Below, piece after piece: positions 9,046 through 16,961 of a DNA stretch of 38,896 nucleotides. The DNA comes from Nitrospirota bacterium (GTDB lineage: Bacteria > Nitrospirota > Nitrospiria > Nitrospirales > UBA8639), in assembly GCA_003695915.1 (NCBI GenBank), contig RFGF01000016.1, positions 1 to 38,896 on the forward strand. Reading direction: 5' to 3'. Within the stretch, counting starts at the first letter, position 1; each line of letters begins with the position of its first letter. Below the pieces are notes generated by a model. That model ran no database searches. It was not told the DNA's origin and saw only the letters and a list, made by a program, of their open reading frames with translations. The translations under genes and the position numbers were made by a program.

Positions 9046-9297
9046 GCTGCCTTGTTCTTTGCCCATTCCTCTGCTTCTGAGGAGCGGTGGTTAAACGAAA
9101 ACATCAATGGGCTCGTGCGACAATATTTTTGGGCCTGTGTGACAATATTTTTCAAGCCCCACCGATTCACCATTATCACGAAACAAGAGGTCGAGCGGGA
9201 GATGCACACACTCGATCGTTGTTCTCGCAAGAGCCTGTTGATTCGAATATCCGCTGAAGACTTTGACAGTCACGCCGGGGTTACACCAGCGAGTTGA
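9046..9297 (+). pseudogene. IS30-family transposase C-terminal remnant
   Basis: The frame contains ERWLNENINGLVRQYF, then ITKQEVEREMHTLD, then SRKSLLIRISAEDF. These correspond to the conserved IS30 tail (NEN-NGL-RQYF, then ITKQEVE, then RPRK-GYRTPxEVF), with substitutions in the last block. Only the C-terminal quarter is left; the upstream catalytic region is missing and no terminal inverted repeats are visible. The spacer between RQYF and ITKQEVE is about six residues longer than usual because of a 22-bp tandem duplication. It is a dead insertion-sequence fragment. Confidence 0.8.
9115..9158. repeat. Imperfect 22-bp tandem duplication inside the IS30 remnant
   Basis: Two adjacent 22-base units, 9115-9136 and 9137-9158, share the core GACAATATTTTT and differ at a few positions near their ends. 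The duplication falls where IS30 transposases have a short conserved link between RQYF and ITKQEVE, and it explains the extra residues there. Confidence 0.75.
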
Positions 9298-9457
9298 AAT
9301 CCAAGATTGAAAAATATGATCGGGGAACCCTTTGATCATGATCCAGAAGCTTGAGTCGGCTCAGTCTATCCTGTAAAAGAGATCAGAGTAGATAAACAGC
9401 TAAACTATCATCGGCAGAAAAGCTGCCAAGACCTTTGTATAAAGGAGCGATCACACC

Positions 9458-9682
9458 ATGAACGAGCGGATAATCATTGATCCGGAACTCCAGCATGGTA
9501 AGCCCGTCATTCGAGGCACGCGCGTGCCGATCACCCGCATTCTCGGTGGATTAGCAGGCGGAATGACCTTTGAGGAGATTTGTCGCGAATACGATGTCAC
9601 AGTTGAGGATATTCGAGCCGCAATCAAATATGCCAAAGAACTGATCGAGCAGGAAACACACCATCCACTCCCGATAAGTTGA
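9458..9682 (+). CDS. DUF433 family antitoxin
   Basis: A 74-residue protein starting MNERIIIDPELQHGKPVIRG, with AAAGGAG upstream of the ATG. The family signature is clear: I-x-x-x-P-x-x-x-x-G-K-P-x-I-x-G-T-R-V-P followed by a short helical DNA-binding part (MTFEEICREYDVTVEDIRAAI). DUF433 proteins are small winged-helix-like antitoxins normally encoded just before a PIN-like DUF5615 toxin. That partner follows after 9 nt but is frameshifted. The antitoxin itself looks intact, including its stop, and should repress its own promoter if the family rule holds. Confidence 0.92.
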   Translation: MNERIIIDPELQHGKPVIRGTRVPITRILGGLAGGMTFEEICREYDVTVEDIRAAIKYAKELIEQETHHPLPIS

Positions 9683-9691
9683 ATCCCCTCC

Positions 9692-10054
9692 ATGCCTTTT
9701 CTCATCGATGCCAGACCTCCCTCGCTCAACGAAGCCTTTGTTGGAAAGATTCGGCCACGAAGCCCTAGACGTCCGGGATGTCGGTTTAAGGAGTGCCAAA
9801 GATTCAGCCATCGCGCAGTATGCTCAAGTCCACAGAACCTGTCTCTTGACTGGAGATTTCGGTTTCGCTGATATTCGAAATTATCCGCCGGAGAACTATT
9901 TTGCATTGTTGTACTCGTTCTGCCGCACGATGCTACTGCATCGTTTATTCTTCATCTGCTGGAGGAAGTCCTCCGCCAGGATGAAATGATTGCTCAATTT
10001 CCTCAAAGGTTGGCCATCGTCGAAGCAGGACGCATCCGACTACGACCAGCTTGA
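9692..10054 (+). pseudogene. PIN-like (DUF5615) toxin with two frameshifts
   Basis: Starting at the ATG at 9692, the sequence reads MPFLIDA; after one extra base near 9713 it continues DLPRSTKPLLERFGHEALDV and then LTGDFGFADIRNYPPENYF. After one missing base near 9903 it continues IVVLVLPHDATASFILHLLE and ends at a TGA at 10052-10054. Joined, the pieces give a roughly 120-residue DUF5615 protein with the usual acidic residues (the Asp near the N terminus, D in LTGDFGF). Two single-base shifts of opposite sign break it. They may be true mutations or sequencing errors; if errors, this is a working toxin for the DUF433 antitoxin. Confidence 0.8.
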
Positions 10055-10198
10055 GATTGCTGTCGGGAAGAAAAGGATGAAAAGTTAAGACTTGCGCAAA
10101 TACGTGCCGGCGCTCATTGTATCAGGGTAGGAAACTGATGCTAGGTTGCCAGCGGAAATAAAAGCTTAGAGCGCGCAGATATCGGCCTGGCTGCACAA

Positions 10199-10957
10199 TT
10201 ATTTCAGCGACAGCTTGACGCTGATAGCGCCGGCGAATTCGCCGAGTTTTCCTCCTTCTTTGAGATGACCGGTGATGTCGCGCTCGCCTTTGGGCCCGCC
10301 GTGACAGCCGATGCACTCCTGCCCGTAATACAGGGGCAGCATGATCCGCACCGATCGCCCCTGCTTATCGATCTCGCTCAGGATGGCCGCCTTGTCCCGC
10401 GGATAAGAAGGATCGGCGAGTTTTTCCATCATAGCCAGTTCGAACGCATCGGCTTTATTGCGGGGATTGCGCAGAAACCGATCAGGGGCCGTTTGCTTGA
10501 GATAGACGCGGGACCAGTTTTGAAAGCGGAAGGAGGTTTCCGTGCCGAACGTCGCCGGGATCAATCCCTTGTATTTGACGCCTTTGATGTTGATGACGGG
10601 CTGGTAGGTGGCGACGGTCTTTTTGCTTTCTTCCAGCAGACGGGCCAGCAAGGGTTTGGCCATTTCGGGAATGGGCTGGGTGTCCAGATCGTTGAGATCG
10701 ATGCCGGTGCGGGCTTTGAATTCGGCAATCACCTGCTGGGCGAACACTTCGGGCGTAAAGCCCTTGTCGCCTTTGGCGGGATCGTTGATGAGCGCCTGGT
10801 TTTTCCCGATCGTCACGCGTCCGGCATCCAAGAGCAGGGCCAGAAGACGGCCCGTTTCGATAGCCTCTTGGGGACTGCCTGCCGATGAGGTCAGCACGCC
10901 GGAGCTCCCCATGCTGATGACCACAACCAGAACGAACGGCACGAACCTCTTCATCAT
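10199..10957 (-). CDS. Periplasmic DUF3365 (Tll0287-like) c-type haem protein
   Basis: The protein is 252 residues. The ATG at 10957 is preceded by AAGGAGG at ideal spacing; a second ATG follows directly. The N terminus MMKRFVPFVLVVVISMGSSG is a signal peptide, so the product is exported. A single CxxCH haem site, ECIGCHGG, lies near the C terminus, and the segment from about residue 30 to 220 fits the DUF3365 sensor fold, in which the haem packs against a PAS-like domain. Such proteins are thought to sense or carry electrons in the periplasm. It stands alone, downstream of a SulP gene with a gap of about 300 nt. A partial copy of its 3' end lies 2 kb away at 8176-8283. Confidence 0.85.
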   Translation of the reverse strand: MMKRFVPFVLVVVISMGSSGVLTSSAGSPQEAIETGRLLALLLDAGRVTIGKNQALINDPAKGDKGFTPEVFAQQVIAEFKARTGIDLNDLDTQPIPEMAKPLLARLLEESKKTVATYQPVINIKGVKYKGLIPATFGTETSFRFQNWSRVYLKQTAPDRFLRNPRNKADAFELAMMEKLADPSYPRDKAAILSEIDKQGRSVRIMLPLYYGQECIGCHGGPKGERDITGHLKEGGKLGEFAGAISVKLSLK

Positions 10958-11264
10958 TCACCATCCTCCTTGCCTCTACATCGCACATCCAATCCACAGA
11001 CCGTCCGATACCGAGGCGATTGACACGTCACTAGCGTTCATCGATGACGAAGGGCGATGAGATCGCTGCCTGAAAGGAAATCGAGGATACAAAATTTACA
11101 GGGTGAGAGCAATTCTCTCGCGACGAATCCGTTCTGGGTGATTTCGTCTCCAGATTCCGATTGTGTCCAGCGACACGTTCAACAAAGACGAGAACGTTTG
11201 AAGCAAGAACGAGCGCGTCGCGCTCCACAAAACCAAATTCACTCGACTCGGAGTGAGGTCTCTC
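10958..11264. other. Intergenic, no recognised gene
   Basis: About 307 bases between the SulP gene and the DUF3365 gene, holding the AAGGAGG ribosome site of the latter next to 10957. I see no clear terminator hairpin with a T-run after the SulP stop and no gene in either strand. Confidence 0.5.
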
Positions 11265-12947
11265 TTAGGGGTTGGTCGGTTTGGGCGATAGGTCGGTGGC
11301 TCGTGCCGAAGGCGACGAGCGGCAAATTTCCTCGGCATGCCGGAGGGCATCGATCCGCCTGGCATAAATATGGCCCGGTCGGACCTTTCGCAAGACATCG
11401 AATCCTTTCAGCACCTCCGCCACCGTCGGATTCATTCCGACAAAGAAGAGATGCTGTTTGTGACTTTGAATCATCGTCAGCATGTCTTCGATCGCCAAAG
11501 CGGCTGTCCCGTCGATCGTCGGCACATCGGTCAGATCCAAAATGACGCTGGAAAATTTCTCGATACCCGGCGTTGTTTCCAGCCTCCGCACCATATTTTT
11601 AGCCGATCCGAAACTCATCGGACCGTCCACATGGATCATGACAATCCGTCCCACATTCCGCTCGAGGATTTCCCGTTCTTCCCGTGTCAACGGCATTTCG
11701 GGACGAGGTTTGGAAATCACTTGAAGGTTGGCCAATTCCAAATCTGCCATCCGTTTGACGAACAGCAAACTGGCCAACACCACTCCCACGCCGACGGCCG
11801 TAATCAGATCGACCAACACCGTGACCGCGAGCACAACAAACATAATGAACACATCGGTACGCGGCGCCTGGAGGATGTGCTTGAGGAACCGCCAGTCGAT
11901 AATATCCACCCCGACTTTGATCAAGATCCCGGCCAGAACGGCTAACGGAATTTTTTCAGCCAGCGGACCCAATCCCAGCAACGTGCCCAACAGGACGACA
12001 GCCATCAGCATGCCGGACAACGGTGTTCGGCCTCCTGTTCGAATATTGGCGACTGATCGCATCGTCGCTCCAGCCCCAGGCAAGCCTCCGAACAGCCCCG
12101 ACACCATGTTCCCGATCCCTTGACCGATCAGCTCCCGATTGGAATCATGTTGTGTTCGGGTCATATTGTCGCAGACAAGCGACGTCAACAGACTGTCGAT
12201 GCTACCCAACAGGGCCAGCACCACCGCCGATTCCAACATGAGCATCAACGCATCGAACTTGATCACCGGGACGATGGGGGTAGGGAAGCCTTCGGGCACC
12301 TCGCCGATCACAGGCACTCCCGGCAAGTAGAATTCTACGAGCACGGTGCCGATGATCAAGGCGAGCAAAGAAGGCGGCATCAGTTTTCCGATCTTGGAAG
12401 GGGTCAGATACACGATACCGAGCGTCAAAAGCCCCGCGAAGGCTGCTTCCGGGGAAGGATGCGAAAAAAATTCCGGAAGCGCCGCCAGATTCGCGAGCAC
12501 GCCTCCTTGGGCAGCATGACCCACTAGCGGTCCGAGTTGCAAAATAATAATGATGCATCCGATGCCGCTCATGAACCCCGAGATCACCGGATACGGCACG
12601 AGCATGATGTACTTCCCCATGCCCACCAAGCCGAACACGATTTGGAACAGTCCGCCGATGATCACGACGGTGAAGGCCACCGCCGGCTCGTCGTGGAATT
12701 GGGCGAGAATCCCGGCCATGACCACCGTCATGGGGCCTGTCGGTCCCGAACATTGCGCAGGCGTTCCCCCGAACAACGCGGCAAAGAAGCCGACAAAGAT
12801 CGCGCCGTACAGCCCGGCAATTGCTCCCGCCCCTGAGGCCTCTCCGAACGCCAACGCCAAGGGTAGCGCGACAATGGCGGCCACGATGCCGCCGTAAAAA
12901 TCACCGCGCAGATTGTTGAAATGCAATCCGTAGATCCAGTTCGTCAT
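11265..12947 (-). CDS. SulP family anion transporter with STAS domain (bicarbonate or sulfate)
   Basis: The protein is about 560 residues from the ATG at 12947 (MTNWIYGLHFNNLRGDFYGG). An upstream ATG at 13007 adds 20 residues without family features. The first 400 residues carry the many hydrophobic segments of SulP permeases, including LPLALAFGEASGAGA, CSGPTGPMTVV and GLPGAGATMRSVANIRTGG. A STAS domain follows from about residue 430 (IVMIHVDGPMSFGSAKN, then VILDLTDVPTIDGTAALAIE). SulP proteins carry sulfate or, as in BicA, Na+-dependent bicarbonate. Being beside CBS, PII-like and DabA genes favours bicarbonate here, as inference. Its 5' neighbour is the PAS-GAF gene on the same strand, about 117 nt away, so they may share a transcript. 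Confidence 0.88.
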   Translation of the reverse strand: MTNWIYGLHFNNLRGDFYGGIVAAIVALPLALAFGEASGAGAIAGLYGAIFVGFFAALFGGTPAQCSGPTGPMTVVMAGILAQFHDEPAVAFTVVIIGGLFQIVFGLVGMGKYIMLVPYPVISGFMSGIGCIIIILQLGPLVGHAAQGGVLANLAALPEFFSHPSPEAAFAGLLTLGIVYLTPSKIGKLMPPSLLALIIGTVLVEFYLPGVPVIGEVPEGFPTPIVPVIKFDALMLMLESAVVLALLGSIDSLLTSLVCDNMTRTQHDSNRELIGQGIGNMVSGLFGGLPGAGATMRSVANIRTGGRTPLSGMLMAVVLLGTLLGLGPLAEKIPLAVLAGILIKVGVDIIDWRFLKHILQAPRTDVFIMFVVLAVTVLVDLITAVGVGVVLASLLFVKRMADLELANLQVISKPRPEMPLTREEREILERNVGRIVMIHVDGPMSFGSAKNMVRRLETTPGIEKFSSVILDLTDVPTIDGTAALAIEDMLTMIQSHKQHLFFVGMNPTVAEVLKGFDVLRKVRPGHIYARRIDALRHAEEICRSSPSARATDLSPKPTNP

Positions 12948-13064
12948 CGCCCTATTTTCGAACGAGCGTTGCCTTTGCTCGGCATGAGTCGATAATGCCC
13001 AGGCCATCGCCTCGAAAACCGATGACTATGGCCACAAGGCCTCTTCCTCCCCTCACTAGATAGT

Positions 13065-14303
13065 CTAAATCGATTCACCGGTTTTCTGCGATTTGGTCAA
13101 CCCTGTGTAATGGAGAAACTGTCCGATTTGGATGCCGATCGTTCCAAACATCTGAAGGAGTTCTTCGTCGGGTTCTTCTGGGTCACGGCTGAAAAATTCC
13201 ATGACCGCGACGACCTCGCCCTTGACCTTGATAGGGAATCCAAAGCCGGCGTGCAGGCCTTCTTTTTCGGCGATCGGCGCGCGCGGGAAATTGGGGTCTT
13301 TCACCACATCGGGAATCCAGAGGGGTTCTCCGCTTTCCCACACGCGGCCGGGCAGTCCGATCCCTTGGGCAAAGGTCGTCTCTTTGGTTAACGCTTCGAA
13401 CGCCTCCAAGTGCGCGGAAGGCTCGTGCCAGACATCGAGGCACCGGAGCACCGCGCGCTCACGATCCACGATCCAGAGCGCGCCGATGGACCACATCAGG
13501 CTTTCACAAATAGCTTGCAAAATTCGAGGGGCCGCCTCGGTCAGCGATTGCGATTGCGCCAACACGAGCGCAACGGCATGATGAGCGGCCAAGCGCCGTT
13601 CGGCTTTTTTGCGATCCGTGATATCGAGGCCGAATCCCACGAACGGATAGCCTTCTAACGTGCTCGGACTGACGCAATTCAAAAACCACCACGGCTGCCC
13701 ATCATGAATCCCGTGGCTTTCGTAAAAGATGGGTTCGCTGGATTCTGCATGTTTCAACCGGGCCTGAATGTCAGGAGGAGGCTCGAGCGGATTGCGCCCC
13801 AACACGGTCATCTCCGTAAATCCGATCCGTAGCAAGCCCTTCCCCATACATTCCTGCATATAACCGTTCTCGTCGAGCTTGAAGACCACAGCCGGCATAT
13901 TGGTGAGAATGCCTGCCAGGATCCCGCTCTGAACCCGCATCGCCGCATCAGCCTGTTTGACCTGGAGAGCCAACAAGGCTGTGGCCCAAATCGCGAACAA
14001 GGCCAAGCACCGATTGATCAGGGCCATCCAAACGGCAGCGCCCTTCGGCGATTCGAAAAAGCCGATGACGGTCAGCACGCTGCAGGCAATCGATGCGATG
14101 AGCGTGTCGCGTGGTTCCGGAGATCGCAGAGCAATCAGGACCACGGCCACGTAGGGTACCGCCTCGGCAATTCCCAGCGGCACGAAAAAATCGAGCGCGA
14201 AGATGGCCGCCGCCACCAATGATGCCATTCCCAGCACCTGACCGCGAGTATGGGAACGTGGTGCCAATGCCTGTGAAGTGAACAAGCGATGCTCCATACT
14301 CAT
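13065..14303 (-). CDS. Membrane-anchored PAS-GAF sensory protein without output domain
   Basis: The protein is 412 residues; its ATG overlaps the stop of the CBS gene as ATGA, so the two are translationally coupled. Residues about 25-115 form several hydrophobic segments (MASLVAAAIFALDFFVPLG; AVPYVAVVLIAL; CLALFAIWATALLAL). A PAS domain follows (about 130-235, ILTNMPAVVFKLDENGYMQE through VGFGLDITDRKKAE, with the usual PAC ending), then a GAF domain (about 245-400, with GIGLPGRVWESGEPLWIPDV and FGFPIKVKGEVVAVMEFFS). There is no histidine kinase, GGDEF, EAL or HTH part after the GAF domain, so it must act through a partner. The ligand cannot be told from sequence. Confidence 0.85.
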   Translation of the reverse strand: MSMEHRLFTSQALAPRSHTRGQVLGMASLVAAAIFALDFFVPLGIAEAVPYVAVVLIALRSPEPRDTLIASIACSVLTVIGFFESPKGAAVWMALINRCLALFAIWATALLALQVKQADAAMRVQSGILAGILTNMPAVVFKLDENGYMQECMGKGLLRIGFTEMTVLGRNPLEPPPDIQARLKHAESSEPIFYESHGIHDGQPWWFLNCVSPSTLEGYPFVGFGLDITDRKKAERRLAAHHAVALVLAQSQSLTEAAPRILQAICESLMWSIGALWIVDRERAVLRCLDVWHEPSAHLEAFEALTKETTFAQGIGLPGRVWESGEPLWIPDVVKDPNFPRAPIAEKEGLHAGFGFPIKVKGEVVAVMEFFSRDPEEPDEELLQMFGTIGIQIGQFLHYTGLTKSQKTGESI

Positions 14304-14788
14304 TCACGGGGCGCTGCTGTTCGGACATTCATCGGCAGCGTCTCCATTCCATATTCGAAAAACAGTCCTCGATTGATATCTCCGATACTCACCATGCCCA
14401 CCAGTTTGCCGTGTTCGGCAACAGGAATGCGCCGAAAATTTTTGAGCCCCATATAGGAGGCGGCCTCGAGAATCGGCATCTCCGGAGGAACCGTCAGAGG
14501 ATGCCGGCTCATAATCTCTTCGACCGGTTTTTTGAGGACATCCGGATAGCTTTCTTCCATTTCCACAAAATCCCGGCTGTGCACATTGTCGTGAATATAA
14601 TCGCCGTAATTCGGGTAGAGCGGAATCATGACATCGCGCACGGCGACGAGCCCGACAAGGGTCCGATCGTCTTCGACCACAGGGACCGCGCCGCAGTGCC
14701 GGCAGATCATCTTGATGACGACGGAGCGCACGAGGTCGGAGGGTTTGGCTGTGACCACTCCGGTGGACATGACATCCTTGACCAGCAT
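14300..14788 (-). CDS. CBS-domain pair protein
   Basis: The protein is 162 residues, with AAGGAGG upstream of the ATG at 14788. Two CBS domains are visible: residues about 1-58 (MLVKDVMSTGVVTAKPSDLV, ending TLVGLVAVRDVMIPLYP) and about 88-150 (VEEIMSRHPLTVPPEMPILE, ending GKLVGMVSIGDINRGLF). They are separated by a 30-residue charged insert. CBS pairs bind adenine nucleotides and sense energy state. With no attached enzyme it probably regulates a neighbour, the SulP or PAS-GAF protein, whose gene overlaps it by 4 nt. A short palindrome lies just before the ribosome site. Confidence 0.88.
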   Translation of the reverse strand: MLVKDVMSTGVVTAKPSDLVRSVVIKMICRHCGAVPVVEDDRTLVGLVAVRDVMIPLYPNYGDYIHDNVHSRDFVEMEESYPDVLKKPVEEIMSRHPLTVPPEMPILEAASYMGLKNFRRIPVAEHGKLVGMVSIGDINRGLFFEYGMETLPMNVRTAAPRE

Positions 14789-14808
14789 AGGACACCTCCT
14801 TGGCTATA

Positions 14809-14824
14809 ACACGTTACGACGTGT
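14809..14824 (-). promoter_or_regulatory. Palindrome upstream of the CBS gene, possible operator
   Basis: ACACGTtacgACGTGT in plus-strand order forms a perfect 6-bp inverted repeat around a 4-base centre. It sits about 20 bases upstream of the CBS start codon, next to a -10-like TTATAG on the minus strand. It could be a repressor site or a small hairpin in the leader; no protein can be named. Confidence 0.35.
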
Positions 14825-14968
14825 CTGGACGGACATGCACCCGAGAACGCTGGATACTCTTCAGAGCCATCCAATTCATAGCATGATGTCTGGAGAGCCT
14901 GTTACGTATTACATGGCTCGTCCTGACACAAGGGTGTACCGGTGGTTCTTCCCCATCCGGCCAAACCC

Positions 14969-15280
14969 CTATGGTTTCTCTGATTTAAAATAATCACGTC
15001 GCACCACGGTCACCTCCGAGACGAAGACGACGCCGGAATGATGTTCTAATAAGGGCACGACCCCTGCCAAGACCGCCTCGACCTTTTCTTTGGGCACGAC
15101 TGTGATGATCATCACCATGCTGTGGATGTCGTTGAACATGAGATGTCCTTCGTGCAAGCCATGATGACCTTTGCCGGAGATATTGGGAATGATGGTGTAT
15201 CCCGAGACTCGCACCCGATCCAAGACACGTTCGACCTCTTTTTGAAACTGACCGCGGACGATTATTTCCAACTTTCGCAT
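14969..15280 (-). CDS. PII-like signalling protein of the carbon-uptake operon
   Basis: The protein is 103 residues. The frame is open upstream into the NuoM-like gene, but the ATG at 15280 has GTGAGG just before it and gives the classic PII start MRKLEIIVRGQFQKEVERVL. The segments SGYTIIPNISGKGHHGL and HSMVMIITVVPKEKVEAVLA match the PII ferredoxin-like fold, with a short loop instead of a canonical T-loop; the usual uridylylated tyrosine is not evident. PII-like proteins of this kind, such as SbtB with SbtA, accompany inorganic-carbon transporters and gate them in response to nucleotides or bicarbonate. It is the last gene of the DabA-Mrp operon, 50 nt after the NuoM-like gene, so it probably regulates that complex. 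Confidence 0.85.
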   Translation of the reverse strand: MRKLEIIVRGQFQKEVERVLDRVRVSGYTIIPNISGKGHHGLHEGHLMFNDIHSMVMIITVVPKEKVEAVLAGVVPLLEHHSGVVFVSEVTVVRRDYFKSEKP

Positions 15281-15330
15281 GGCCTCACCTATCCTAAACA
15301 CGTCGCTCGCTTCATCCCACGTCTCGAGGA

Positions 15331-16833
15331 TCACGGCCATAAAGCGGCCAACGTTGAGCGAACTTCCTGCATGTGTTCCACTAAATGCATCACACGAGAA
15401 TCCATAATATCGAAGAGCGGACTCGGATAGAGTCCGATCACGAACACCGCAATGGCCAAGGGTACCAGGGTCGCCATTTCTCTCCGATTGAGATCCGACA
15501 GGCTCATCACCATTTTCGACGTCGTGGGACCAAAGGCGACTCGCTGCAACATCCACAACATGTATCCCGCCGCCAAAACGATACCGCCCATCGCGAGCAG
15601 CACCATCAAGTAGCTTTCATACGATGTGCCGACCAGAACCAGAAATTCCCCGATAAAATTGCAGGTTCCAGGGAGACCGAACGAGGCGACGGAAAAAATA
15701 CTCAGCATCATGACCAATCGTGGCATCGTTTTCTGCAAGCCGCCGTAATCCCGAATCTGCCGGCTATGCGTCCGATCGTACAGTTGGCCAACAGTTAAGA
15801 ACAGCGCACTTGTCGTAATCCCATGGTTGAACATTTGCAAAATCGCCCCTTGAATGCCCGGGCTATTGAATACAAAGATTCCCAACGTCACAAAGCCCAT
15901 ATGGGAAATCGATGAATAGGCGATCAATTTTTTCAAGTCCGTTTGCGCCAAGGCATTATAGCCCCCATAAATGATCGCAATAATGGACAGCCACAAAATC
16001 AGCGGCGCAAAATTCGCCGACGCTTCGGGAAACATCGGCAAGCAAAAACGCAAAAACCCGTAGCCGCCCATTTTCAAGAGCACGCCCGCAAGGATAACGC
16101 TCCCAGCCGTGGGCGCTTCGGAATGGGCATCCGGAAGCCACGAATGAAACGGAAACATCGGCAGCTTGATCGCGAAGGCCAAAAAGAACGAAAGAAAGAT
16201 CCAAAATTGCGCCTCGGCAGCATAGGACTGCTGAGAGAGCAGCATCCAATCGAAAGTCCGTCCACCTTCGAGGTACAGCCCCAAGATCCCCACAAGCAGC
16301 AAGAGACTGCCTGCCAAGCTGTACAGGACAAATTTGATCCCTGCAGCAATCCGATTCGGGCCACCCCACACGAGAATCATAAAGTACATCGGGATCATGG
16401 TGACTTCCCACAGCATGAAGAACAAAAAGAGATCGAGCGCGGTGAACACCACGATCATCGCCGCCTCAACGAGTAAAATCAGCGAGAGAAACACCTTGAT
16501 CCGGTGGTGGATGGACCCCCAGGTACTGAGCACACATAGCGGTGTCAGGAGAGTGGTCAAGAGCACCAGTAGCAGACTGATGCCATCGACGCCAACGGCA
16601 TATTGGATATTGAATGTCGGCATCCAGGCCATGCGCTCGACAAACTGGAAATCCGGATTGCGAGGATCGAATCCTGCCCAAAGACCGAAGCCGAGACCTA
16701 GCTCCAGCAGCGTGGCGCCCAAGGCGATACGCTTCGCCCATTCATCGTCGCGCATGACCGCAAGCAGCCCCATCCCTAGCACGGGCACGAGGACCAAACA
16801 CGTAATGAGATGATTCGAGAACCAATCGGTCAT
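15331..16833 (-). CDS. NuoM-like proton-translocating antiporter subunit
   Basis: The protein is 500 residues, start MTDWFSNHLITCLVLVPVLG with AAAGGA upstream. About 14 membrane segments are visible. Key residues of the NuoM/MrpD/ND4 family are present: a glutamate in FFMLWEVTMIPMYFM, a lysine in FAIKLPMFPFHSWLPDAHSE, a second lysine in LAGVLLKMGGYGF, and the late segment QMFNHGITTSALFL. Length and motifs fit NuoM closely, yet no NuoA-K or NuoBCDEFGHI gene lies nearby. It therefore serves as an extra ion-translocating subunit of the DabA-Mrp complex rather than respiratory complex I. It lies 128 nt after the NuoL-like gene and 50 nt before the PII-like gene, all co-directional. Confidence 0.92.
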   Translation of the reverse strand: MTDWFSNHLITCLVLVPVLGMGLLAVMRDDEWAKRIALGATLLELGLGFGLWAGFDPRNPDFQFVERMAWMPTFNIQYAVGVDGISLLLVLLTTLLTPLCVLSTWGSIHHRIKVFLSLILLVEAAMIVVFTALDLFLFFMLWEVTMIPMYFMILVWGGPNRIAAGIKFVLYSLAGSLLLLVGILGLYLEGGRTFDWMLLSQQSYAAEAQFWIFLSFFLAFAIKLPMFPFHSWLPDAHSEAPTAGSVILAGVLLKMGGYGFLRFCLPMFPEASANFAPLILWLSIIAIIYGGYNALAQTDLKKLIAYSSISHMGFVTLGIFVFNSPGIQGAILQMFNHGITTSALFLTVGQLYDRTHSRQIRDYGGLQKTMPRLVMMLSIFSVASFGLPGTCNFIGEFLVLVGTSYESYLMVLLAMGGIVLAAGYMLWMLQRVAFGPTTSKMVMSLSDLNRREMATLVPLAIAVFVIGLYPSPLFDIMDSRVMHLVEHMQEVRSTLAALWP

Positions 16834-16875
16834 AATCGATTCCTTTGGTACTTCGTTGTCTTTTTACATATATCT

Positions 16876-16893
16876 TGGTGGCTCCGGCCACCA
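16876..16893 (-). other. Small intergenic hairpin between the NuoL-like and NuoM-like genes
   Basis: TGGTGGC tccg GCCACCA in plus-strand order gives a perfect 7-bp stem with a 4-base loop inside the gap of 128 bases. No T-run follows on the minus strand, so it is not a good terminator. It could stabilise or separate the transcript segments for the two subunits. Confidence 0.35.
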
Positions 16894-16961
16894 ATCTATG
16901 GACCGGTTCGGGGGTGTGAGCCCCAAACAGTCCTCTCGATCCATGAAAAGCGCGTGCGCGA

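Noticed and set aside
14969-15556. A 195-codon version of the PII-like gene starting at 15556
   Set aside because: The extra 92 codons overlap the end of the NuoM-like gene; the ATG at 15280 has a good ribosome site and starts with the family N terminus.
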